14,227 bases of DNA from UBA5336 sp038526245. Lineage in GTDB: Bacteria; Pseudomonadota; Alphaproteobacteria; Caulobacterales; Hyphomonadaceae. The DNA is taken from NCBI GenBank assembly GCA_038526245.1, contig JBCBGZ010000070.1, positions 1 to 14,227 of the forward strand, read 5' to 3'. Under the pieces are notes generated by a model. It was not told the DNA's origin and did not search any database. It saw only the letters and a program-made list of their open reading frames with translations. A program made the position numbers and the translations under genes. Below are positions 1-5,505 of this stretch, in pieces. Every line of letters begins with the position of its first letter. Positions within the stretch are counted from its first letter, which is position 1.

Positions 1-545
1 TCCTGGGCTACAACACGCTCTCCTTCGCAGACGGCACGATGGCAATTATCATCGCTATCCCATTGCTCTGCGTGGCAGCCATCCTGCGCTACAGCTATCT
101 GGCCCCGATGTTTGCCGTGACGCAAAAACTGGTTGAACCGCGCATGCGGGCAACCGCGGCGGCGCTCCTTCTGTTTGTCGTGAACCTCATCGGCTACGGC
201 GCTGGGCCGCCCGTCATTGGCGGCATCTCCGACCATTTCACATCCCGCACCCTGGCTACCGCTGAATCCCCTGTGAGCCTCGGCCAGTGCGGCGCGCTGG
301 AATCCCAGCTCAAGGCCACGCGGGATGGCACGGACGGCGCGATTTCAGGCGAAGCCCTGCAAACGGCCTTGGCTCAAAATGCAGAATATTGTGCCCCAGC
401 CCGCAAAGCCGGCGTTCGGTGGGCGATATCCATCGGCCTGTTGTTCCTGCTTTGGGCGTCGTTACACTTTCTGCTGCTGGGCCGGACGATGAAGAAAGAC
501 CTCTGGACCCCTGACACGACGCACGAGCCTGCCTATAGAGCCTGA
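1..545 (+). CDS. MFS transporter, spinster-like, C-terminal part (5' end outside window)
   Basis: The reading frame is open from the left edge (first full codon at base 3) to TGA at 543-545, giving about 180 residues of the C-terminal half of a major facilitator superfamily permease. The stretch reading YLAPMFAVTQKLVEPRMRAT followed by AAALLLFVVNLIGYGAGP is typical of the spinster-like MFS proteins common in Caulobacterales and sphingomonads; that subfamily is an inference from recall. The last two membrane helices flank a long hydrophilic loop (about bases 228-410) with two cysteines, which MFS topology would place in the periplasm. The C-terminus is short and basic, then acidic. The substrate cannot be told from this fragment. 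The stop overlaps the thrB start by one base (TGATG), so the two are probably co-transcribed and translationally coupled. Confidence 0.85.
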   Translation, partial: LGYNTLSFADGTMAIIIAIPLLCVAAILRYSYLAPMFAVTQKLVEPRMRATAAALLLFVVNLIGYGAGPPVIGGISDHFTSRTLATAESPVSLGQCGALESQLKATRDGTDGAISGEALQTALAQNAEYCAPARKAGVRWAISIGLLFLLWASLHFLLLGRTMKKDLWTPDTTHEPAYRA

Positions 546-1525
546 TGGCCGTTTACACCCAAGTCGATGACGATGCCCTGGATGCGTTTCTCGCCGAGTA
601 TGATCTTGGCGAGGCGCGAAGCTTCAAGGGCATCGCTGAAGGGGTGGAAAACTCGAATTACTATCTCGAGACCACAAAAGGCCGCTACATTCTCACCCTG
701 TTTGAAAAACGCGTGGATGCGTGCGACCTTCCTTACTTCATTGGCCTGAAACAACACCTTGCGGCGAAAGGGTTCCCTTGCCCGGAGCCCATTCTGGCGC
801 GCAATGGCAAGGCCCTCCAAACGCTCTGCGCCAAGCCCGCAGTCATTGTCAGCTTTCTCGATGGCCTGAGCCCAAAGCGCCCCTCGCGAGAGCAATGCCG
901 GGGGATTGGCGCGGGATTGGCGCAGATGCATCTCGCCCTTGGCGACTTTCAGATGCAGCGCCCAAACGCGCTGGGGCCGTCAAGTTTTCGGGGTCTCTGG
1001 GACACCTGCAGCGCGGGCGCCCAAGCGCTTCAAGCAGGCCTGGCAGAGGAGATTGAGGCGGACCTCGCCTCAGTCCTTCAGGCCCGCACCACTGCCGGTG
1101 ACTTGCCGAGGGGAACGATCCACGCCGACCTGTTTCCCGACAATGCCTTTTTCCTGGGCCAGACCTTTTCGGGGATCATCGACTTCTATTTCGCCTGCAC
1201 CGATGCGCTGGCCTATGATGTTGCCGTGTGTCTGAACGCCTGGGCGTTTGATGACACCGGTTCATCCAGCGGGCTGCAATATTCCTTCAGCCATGGCTCG
1301 GCCCTGCTTGCGGGGTATCAGAGCGTTCGGCAATTGGACGCTCCAGAACGCGCTGCCCTGCCCGCGCTTTGCCAGACCGCAGCCCTCCGCTTTTTCCTGA
1401 CGCGCATGGTCGATTGGGCCTCAACACCGGCAGATGCCTTGGTGCGGCCCAAAAATCCGCTGGAATATGCCCAAAGGCTGCGCTTCCATCGCAAGGCAAA
1501 GGGGGTCGAAAGCTATGGCCTCTGA
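545..1525 (+). CDS. thrB: Homoserine kinase (aminoglycoside phosphotransferase-like type)
   Basis: This 326-residue protein matches the APH-fold homoserine kinase found in alphaproteobacteria and pseudomonads, which phosphorylates L-homoserine with ATP in threonine synthesis in the cytosol. The N-terminal nucleotide-binding lobe has GVENSNYY at residues 33-40 and a YILTLFEKR strand with the expected lysine region. The catalytic loop is HADLFPDN at 193-200 and the metal-binding strand is IDFYFACTD at 212-220, both diagnostic for this ThrB group. Length is normal for the family (about 320). The ATG at 545 overlaps the preceding stop, so initiation is likely coupled. In many alphaproteobacteria thrB lies between ispH and rnhA. 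Here rnhA follows, one gene further on, but an MFS gene sits where ispH is often found. The main alternative would be another APH-family kinase; context and motifs make ThrB the better call. Confidence 0.93.
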   Translation: MAVYTQVDDDALDAFLAEYDLGEARSFKGIAEGVENSNYYLETTKGRYILTLFEKRVDACDLPYFIGLKQHLAAKGFPCPEPILARNGKALQTLCAKPAVIVSFLDGLSPKRPSREQCRGIGAGLAQMHLALGDFQMQRPNALGPSSFRGLWDTCSAGAQALQAGLAEEIEADLASVLQARTTAGDLPRGTIHADLFPDNAFFLGQTFSGIIDFYFACTDALAYDVAVCLNAWAFDDTGSSSGLQYSFSHGSALLAGYQSVRQLDAPERAALPALCQTAALRFFLTRMVDWASTPADALVRPKNPLEYAQRLRFHRKAKGVESYGL

Positions 1526-2165
1526 CGGGGACCGGACCATGGACGAACACCTGACAGCTGCGCCAGATGCCTCAAGGCGCACCTCCAGCTATGCCCAGTC
1601 GGGCGGATACAAGATCAAACGGCTCTGGCTTGGCGCTTTCCTCGGTGCGGTCACAGCCGTCCTTGCCGTTGCCTTTGTTGCGCTGGTATTCGCCACGGTC
1701 GGGTGGGCCATCGGTGAAACCGTCTTCGGCTCGGGCGCGTTTGACTCATCACTCGATGGCAATCCTCTTGCCGTTGGCGCAGTGGGGGCGCTGTTTGCCT
1801 GTCTGTTCAACTGGTATGTGTTCTTCATCTCCATCCCCATCGCGACCCTGGTCCTGCGCTTCTCCCTGGGCCGCTTGCCCGGGAAAGGCGTGAGCCGGAC
1901 GGTGCCCTATCTTCGCTGGGGCGCGATCTGGGGGGCGATCCTCGTGTCTCTCCCCTGCCTGATTGGTGGAACACTGTTTTCCGGTCTTGGCGGCAATGGG
2001 CTTCGCGCAGAACCAGATGGCTTTATGACCCAGGTATTTGTGGGAGCCGGCCTGACCGGCCTTCTTGTGGGCGCCATTGCAGGGGTTTGCGTGGCGGGCA
2101 TGTTCATGCTCATCGTACGCCCGAAAAGTCAGGTGAAGCTGGCAGATCCCGCCAGCGCATTCTAA
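1515..2165 (+). CDS. Four-helix membrane protein of unknown function
   Basis: I do not recognise this family. The 216-residue product has a polar N-terminus (about 35 residues, rich in D, S and R) followed by four hydrophobic segments at about 38-66, 85-115, 133-156 and 173-201. The basic loop after the second segment (RFSLGRLPGKGVSR) and the basic start of the mature part suggest a cytosolic N-terminus. Glycine is frequent in the helices. No catalytic motif or signal peptide is visible. I chose ATG 1515 because AAGGGGG at 1498-1504 is well placed; it overlaps thrB by 11 bp. ATG 1539, also preceded by a G-rich stretch, is a nearly equal alternative and would shorten the protein by eight residues. 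Its position between thrB and rnhA suggests shared expression only, not a role in threonine synthesis. Confidence 0.8.
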   Translation: MASDGDRTMDEHLTAAPDASRRTSSYAQSGGYKIKRLWLGAFLGAVTAVLAVAFVALVFATVGWAIGETVFGSGAFDSSLDGNPLAVGAVGALFACLFNWYVFFISIPIATLVLRFSLGRLPGKGVSRTVPYLRWGAIWGAILVSLPCLIGGTLFSGLGGNGLRAEPDGFMTQVFVGAGLTGLLVGAIAGVCVAGMFMLIVRPKSQVKLADPASAF

Positions 2166-2198
2166 ACAGCGACGGCAACTCTACAAAAGGTGAGGCCT

Positions 2199-2642
2199 GT
2201 GACCGATCTCGTGGAAATCTGGACCGATGGCGCTTGCTCGGGCAATCCGGGCCCCGGCGGCTGGGGCGCGCTGCTGAAATCGGGTGCGCACGAGAAAGAG
2301 ATTTGCGGCGGTGAAGACGAGACCACCAACAACCGGATGGAAATGTTCGCGGCCATCGAAGCGCTGAATGCGCTCAAACGCGCCTCAAAGGTACGGCTGC
2401 ACACTGACAGCACTTATCTGAAAGACGGGCTGACAAAGTGGATTCACGGCTGGAAGCGCAATGGCTGGAAGACCGCTGCCAAGAAACCCGTGAAGAACAA
2501 GGACCTCTGGCAGGCTTTGGAGTCCGCAACGGAACGCCATGATATCGAGTGGATCTGGGTGAAGGGCCATGCGGGCGACCCGGGCAATGAGCGCGCCGAT
2601 GCCCTGGCACGCAGTGGCATTCCGGGTCGGTCTGGCGATTGA
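2199..2642 (+). CDS. rnhA: Ribonuclease HI
   Basis: This 147-residue enzyme cleaves the RNA strand of RNA-DNA hybrids in the cytosol, removing R-loops and primer RNA. The sequence follows E. coli RNase HI closely from the first strand onward. The catalytic set falls at the same positions as in E. coli: D10 (in EIWTDGACSGNPGPGG), E48 (NNRMEMF), D70 (LHTDSTY) and D134 (NERADALA), with H124 in VKGHAGDP. The basic protrusion (WIHGWKRNGWKTAAKKPVKN, 81-100) that binds the hybrid is present. I place the start at GTG 2199 because AGGTGA (2188-2193) sits five bases before it and this start gives the canonical N-terminus. An earlier GTG at 2190 would lie inside that ribosome binding site. It is 33 bp downstream of the membrane protein gene and is probably the last gene of this operon. 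Confidence 0.96.
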   Translation: MTDLVEIWTDGACSGNPGPGGWGALLKSGAHEKEICGGEDETTNNRMEMFAAIEALNALKRASKVRLHTDSTYLKDGLTKWIHGWKRNGWKTAAKKPVKNKDLWQALESATERHDIEWIWVKGHAGDPGNERADALARSGIPGRSGD

Positions 2643-2719
2643 ACGCCCAAGCAGGCTCAAGCCCTTGTGATTGACCGTTATCCAGCTGTCACACTTTTCG
2701 CTTGTGGAAAGATTTCGTT

Positions 2720-2752
2720 TGAGCTAAGGACTTTTGCTCAAACTGCGCATAA
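2720..2752. promoter_or_regulatory. Operator-like module A upstream of nadA
   Basis: Three related half-sites occur here: TGAGCTAA (2720-2727), TTTTGCTCA (2732-2740) and TGCGCATAA (2744-2752). The last two face each other across three bases and form an imperfect palindrome (7 of 9 positions pair). The first and second point away from each other. The same layout recurs in module B about 104 bp downstream. This looks like a binding site for a dimeric repressor of the NAD operon. In alphaproteobacteria NadQ, and in other bacteria NrtR, are known to control nad genes; I cannot confirm from memory that either recognises this motif. Confidence 0.5.
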
Positions 2753-2820
2753 GGGGCCTGACATCTCCTTTGCCGTTTAGAATTTTCCCGCGTTGAAGGC
2801 TTCTTGGCTTGAAAACGCCA

Positions 2821-2856
2821 CTGAGTATACCCAACTTATACTCAGATTGAGCAAAA
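2821..2856. promoter_or_regulatory. Operator-like module B upstream of nadA
   Basis: CTGAGTATA (2821-2829) and TATACTCAG (2837-2845) form a perfect nine-base inverted repeat with a seven-base spacer. The right arm is also the left half of a second palindrome, TTATACTCA (2836-2844) facing TGAGCAAAA (2848-2856) across three bases. The reverse complement of TGAGCAAAA is identical to the TTTTGCTCA half-site of module A. The module covers the only good -10-like hexamer (TATACT, 2837-2842), so a bound protein would block initiation there. The position 40-75 bp before the nadA start fits a repressor site. The regulator is not identified and no regulator gene lies in the window. Confidence 0.6.
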
Positions 2857-2863
2857 GAATAGA

Positions 2864-2880
2864 CGTCGATGCGTTCGACG
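2864..2880 (+). promoter_or_regulatory. Hairpin next to the nadA ribosome binding site
   Basis: CGTCGA (2864-2869) and TCGACG (2875-2880) form a perfect six-pair stem with a five-base loop. It ends one base before the AGAGGAGA ribosome binding site (2882-2889) of nadA. The out-of-place ATG at 2869 falls in this stem-loop, which argues further for the start at 2896. It may affect mRNA stability or ribosome access; function is inferred from position only. Confidence 0.35.
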
Positions 2881-2895
2881 CGAGAGGAGATTGAG

Positions 2896-4056
2896 ATGGC
2901 AAGACTGATCGATAGCGGACCTGGGTGTCCTACCCCGACGCCGCGCCGCGCCGAAACGGCAGCTGAGGCGCGCGGTCTTGCCTATACGTCTGACGTTAAG
3001 ACGGCTACAGACGCGCTCTATCCCCTCGTCAAAGACTTCATCACGCCCATGGAATGGCCGGCCATTGCGCCGCTCGTCCACGCGATCAATACGATCAAGA
3101 CCGAGAAAGATGCGGTCATCCTTGCGCACAACTACATGACGCCGGATATTTTCCGCCTTGTGGGAGATTTCCGCGGCGACAGTCTGCAGCTTGCCCGCGA
3201 GGCGGCGGAGACGGAGGCCAGCGTTATTGTGCAGGCCGGGGTGCACTTCATGGCTGAGACCTCGAAAATCCTGGCGCCAGAAAAGACAGTCCTCATCCCC
3301 GACATGCGTGCAGGCTGTTCGCTCGCCGCGTCGATCACCGGGGAAGACGTGCGCCTGATCAAGGAGCGTTATCCGGACTATCCCGTCGTCACCTATGTGA
3401 ACACGACTGCGGACGTGAAAGCCGAATGCCACATTACGTGCACGAGCTCCAACGCCGCTCAGGTGGTGGAAGCCATCGCCGCCGAGTGGAACAGCGACAC
3501 CGTTATCCTGGTGCCAGACCAGTATCTGGCGAAGAACGTTGCCGCCCAGACCGATATTCGCATCATGACGTGGCCGGGCGCGTGCGAAGTGCATGAACTG
3601 TTCAGCGCCGATGACGTGGATCAATTGCGCGAGGCGCACCCTGGCGTAGTGATCCTGGCACACCCGGAATGCCCGCCAGACGTCCTGGAAGCGGCAGACT
3701 TTGCAGGCTCCACGGCCGCCCTCGCCAACTATGTTGGCGACCACCAGCCAGCCCGGGTCGTGCTGCTGACCGAGTGTTCGATGAGTGACAATGTTGCCGC
3801 CGAAAATCCGAATGTGGACTTCATCCGGCCATGCAACCTTTGCCCTCACATGAAACGCATCACGCTGGAAAACATCTATGACTGCCTGGTTGAGATGAAG
3901 CATGAAGTTCTGATCGAGGAGGACATCCGCGTGCGGGCGAAAGCTGCCATCGATGCGATGCTGAACCTGCCGAAAATGGCCAAACCGCTCGCCTTCGAGA
4001 CGGGTCTCAAGCCGATGGAAATCGACGTTGTCGATGTGGAACCTGTCGTAGCCTGA
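2896..4056 (+). CDS. nadA: Quinolinate synthase NadA
   Basis: This 386-residue [4Fe-4S] enzyme condenses iminoaspartate (from NadB) with dihydroxyacetone phosphate to give quinolinate, the second step of de novo NAD synthesis in the cytosol. It has the threefold-repeat NadA sequence: AVILAHNYMTPDIF in the first domain, GVHFMAETSKILAPEK, then PDMRAGCSLA. The three predicted cluster ligands are C141 (RAGCSLA), C230 (WPGACEVHE) and C316 (CNLCPHMKRITLE, second cysteine). C313 in that last motif is the extra cysteine also seen in E. coli. The start is ATG 2896, with AGAGGAGA six bases upstream; an in-frame ATG at 2869 has no ribosome binding site. It is the first gene of the NAD operon and follows the two operator-like modules. 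A 74-bp gap separates it from the secreted-protein genes. Confidence 0.96.
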   Translation: MARLIDSGPGCPTPTPRRAETAAEARGLAYTSDVKTATDALYPLVKDFITPMEWPAIAPLVHAINTIKTEKDAVILAHNYMTPDIFRLVGDFRGDSLQLAREAAETEASVIVQAGVHFMAETSKILAPEKTVLIPDMRAGCSLAASITGEDVRLIKERYPDYPVVTYVNTTADVKAECHITCTSSNAAQVVEAIAAEWNSDTVILVPDQYLAKNVAAQTDIRIMTWPGACEVHELFSADDVDQLREAHPGVVILAHPECPPDVLEAADFAGSTAALANYVGDHQPARVVLLTECSMSDNVAAENPNVDFIRPCNLCPHMKRITLENIYDCLVEMKHEVLIEEDIRVRAKAAIDAMLNLPKMAKPLAFETGLKPMEIDVVDVEPVVA

Positions 4057-4060
4057 ATTT

Positions 4061-4080
4061 GACCTTGAAACCGCCAGGTC
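4061..4080 (+). other. Small hairpin just after nadA
   Basis: GACCT (4061-4065) and AGGTC (4076-4080) form a perfect five-pair stem with a ten-base loop, starting five bases after the nadA stop codon. No T-run follows, so it is not a standard intrinsic terminator. It could mark a processing or partial attenuation point between nadA and the next genes, or be chance. The rest of the 4057-4130 gap shows no convincing promoter: TTGAAA at 4065-4070 has no good -10 partner. Confidence 0.25.
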
Positions 4081-4130
4081 CACGTTGAACACTGGCCGTC
4101 TTGGTTCCCGGTTTGCAGCGCGAGGTCCCC

Positions 4131-4598
4131 ATGCAGAAAGCATTCTTCCTGGCACTCATGGTTTTGATGGGGTGGGGCTCGACCCCGGCCATTGCCGATG
4201 CAGACCCGAACGACATTCTCGGAGTCTGGTCTTTCCAGACCCAACCCTATCGCGACGGCCAATGTGTCATGTCCGGAACCATGCATCTGTCCCATGACGG
4301 CGAGAATGAAGACGGCGTTTATGCCTGCGAACTGACAGCGCTGGAGATGTGTTCGCTTTGGGGCCAGTCCATTGTGCGCCAAGATTGCGAGGCCCGCAGG
4401 TTTGGCAATCAGGTCTCAATTCGCTCGGAAATCGCCGAAGTGCTGGAGCGAAAGGGCGAGTTGGAGGACTTCACCTTCAATTATGTACCTGACAATTTCG
4501 CCGTGACGGTGAAGAGCGCGACGCGGATGTACGGCGCCTTGGTGTCTGCCGTGACCGCTCCTGTGGAGTTTCGGCGCCGGACGGAAGGCATCTCGTGA
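4131..4598 (+). CDS. Small exported four-cysteine protein, paralogue 1 of 3
   Basis: I do not recognise this family. The 155-residue precursor begins with a signal peptide (MQKAFFLALMVLMGWGSTPA, probable cleavage after an Ala near 22-24), so the mature protein should be periplasmic or released. The mature part starts with a GVWSF motif (31-35) and has four cysteines at 45, 66, 74 and 86. It shares with the next two genes the pattern Y-x-C, an eight-residue step to the next C, a Q-x-C, IRSxI, YxPDxF, RMxG and EFxR. Short alternating hydrophobic segments and the GxW start suggest a small beta-barrel, as in lipocalins or Inh-type protease inhibitors; that is a fold guess. ATG 4131 is chosen because it opens the signal peptide, with GAGGT at 4122-4126; a TTG at 4101 would put a polar tail in front of it. 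It lies in the NAD operon 74 bp after nadA and overlaps paralogue 2 by four bases (GTGA). Confidence 0.85.
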   Translation: MQKAFFLALMVLMGWGSTPAIADADPNDILGVWSFQTQPYRDGQCVMSGTMHLSHDGENEDGVYACELTALEMCSLWGQSIVRQDCEARRFGNQVSIRSEIAEVLERKGELEDFTFNYVPDNFAVTVKSATRMYGALVSAVTAPVEFRRRTEGIS

Positions 4599-5062
4599 CG
4601 CGTCCTTTCGCATTCGTATTTGCGGGACTGGCGCTTCTGGCCGTCAGCTCAGCTGCATCGGCGCAGACACCGGAGTCGAACGAATCTGAACAAGTCTTTT
4701 CTATCACGGGCGCCTGGAATTTCCGGTCTTACACAGGTGATGCTTGCGAGTTTGGCGGGGTGGCGCACCTGCGCACACCGGATGCGACAGGCGCGTATCC
4801 TTGCGAGCTCACGGCCCGTCAGGTCTGTCCATTGAATAATGTAGAATGGGTGGTGCGCCAATCATGCGTCGCAAATCGGACCGACAATCGACTGATTATT
4901 CGCTCCACCATCGAAGAGTTCATTGTCGGCGAGCCCACGCCTGCATATTGGCCCGACAATTTCGTGCTGAAGATTCAATCGAGTAATCGCATGACAGGAT
5001 CGCTCGTCTCGCACGGGTCCCATGCTAGCGAGTTCACGCGCCAGGTTGAGGGGATCTCGTGA
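4595..5062 (+). CDS. Small exported four-cysteine protein, paralogue 2 of 3
   Basis: This 155-residue precursor has a clear signal peptide ending in SAASA, with likely cleavage after residue 23. An acidic linker follows and then the family domain, starting GAWNF at 39-43. The four cysteines are at 51, 70, 78 and 91. It is closest to paralogue 1: both have YxCELTA, VRQxC, PDNF, RMxGxLVS and an identical C-terminal EGIS. The start is GTG 4595, inside the overlap GTGA with the previous stop; GGAAGG at 4583-4588 is a good ribosome binding site. The product is expected outside the cytoplasm, with two disulfides likely if the cysteines pair. Function is unknown. The matching 3' ends (GGCATCTCGTGA at 4587-4598 and GGGATCTCGTGA at 5051-5062) point to tandem duplication. 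Confidence 0.85.
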   Translation: MTRPFAFVFAGLALLAVSSAASAQTPESNESEQVFSITGAWNFRSYTGDACEFGGVAHLRTPDATGAYPCELTARQVCPLNNVEWVVRQSCVANRTDNRLIIRSTIEEFIVGEPTPAYWPDNFVLKIQSSNRMTGSLVSHGSHASEFTRQVEGIS

Positions 5063-5505
5063 TGCGCGCGCTCCTCATCACGTTTGCTGTGTTCGCGGCG
5101 TCGCCCCTTGCCGCCTCAGCAGAAGACCCGGCCGGCGCCTGGGAATTCAGGACCGACATTCAGACCAAGGGCTGTACCATTCGCGGCGTCATGACCATTG
5201 GCCCGGAAGACCCCTCGACGGGATATCGCGACTGCAACTTTCTCAGCTCGGAAACCTGTGGGCCTCTGGACCCAACACCGGTGGATATGGAGCAGAGCTG
5301 CAGCATCAACATTGAAGGCGACTATCTGGAAATCCGCTCCACCGTGATCGCTTCCCTCACAAAAGGACGCGGAATTGAAGGCTACCTACCCGATCACTTC
5401 ACCGTAAAGCCAACGGGCCCCGGCCGGATGTCGGGTACATGGTTTGATCGAAACTATGCCGACCTCGTAGAGTTCTGGCGCACCCGCAGCGGCGCAACGT
5501 CCTGA
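5062..5505 (+). CDS. Small exported four-cysteine protein, paralogue 3 of 3
   Basis: This is the most divergent of the three, a 147-residue precursor with signal peptide MRALLITFAVFAASPLAASA and likely cleavage after residue 20. The domain follows almost at once with GAWEF (25-29). Cysteines are at 38, 58, 66 and 80; the second and third are eight residues apart, as in both paralogues. It keeps QSC, EIRST, YLPDHF, GRMSGTW and EFWR, but lacks the EGIS end. I chose ATG 5062, which shares one base with the previous stop and lies seven bases after GAGGGGA; GTG 5059 is an in-frame alternative. Its own stop overlaps the nadB start (TGATG), so translation of nadB is probably coupled to it. Function is unknown. 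It is not an NAD-pathway enzyme by any motif I can see. Confidence 0.85.
   Translation: MRALLITFAVFAASPLAASAEDPAGAWEFRTDIQTKGCTIRGVMTIGPEDPSTGYRDCNFLSSETCGPLDPTPVDMEQSCSINIEGDYLEIRSTVIASLTKGRGIEGYLPDHFTVKPTGPGRMSGTWFDRNYADLVEFWRTRSGATS

Larger units (their letters stand above)
2643..2895 (+). promoter_or_regulatory. Regulatory gap between rnhA and nadA
   Basis: This 253-bp stretch has no credible gene and is more AT-rich than its surroundings. It must contain the nadA promoter. A TATACT hexamer at 2837-2842 resembles a sigma-70 -10 element, but no -35 hexamer lies at the usual distance (TTGAAA at 2809-2814 is 22 bp upstream, too far), so the promoter is not settled. The gap contains two operator-like modules and one hairpin, listed separately. 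I see no clear intrinsic terminator for rnhA: only a four-pair GGCG/CGCC hairpin (2634-2647) across the stop codon, without a T-run. Confidence 0.6.

Noticed and set aside
2634..2647. Terminator after rnhA
   Set aside because: The stem GGCG/CGCC has only four pairs, overlaps the stop codon and is not followed by a T-run.
2643..2895. NAD-sensing riboswitch before nadA
   Set aside because: The known NAD+-binding nadA motif RNA needs a specific multi-stem core. Here I see only one six-pair hairpin, and the better signal is paired DNA palindromes, which favours a protein regulator.
4101..4131. Longer N-terminus for paralogue 1 from TTG 4101
   Set aside because: It would put ten polar and charged residues ahead of a clean signal peptide; ATG 4131 has a nearby GAGGT and gives a normal precursor.
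2842..4155. Open frame of 437 codons on the - strand opposite nadA
   Set aside because: It lies exactly opposite a well-supported gene, its translation is rich in Arg, His and Gly with no family motifs, and it has no ribosome binding site. It is a shadow caused by codon bias.
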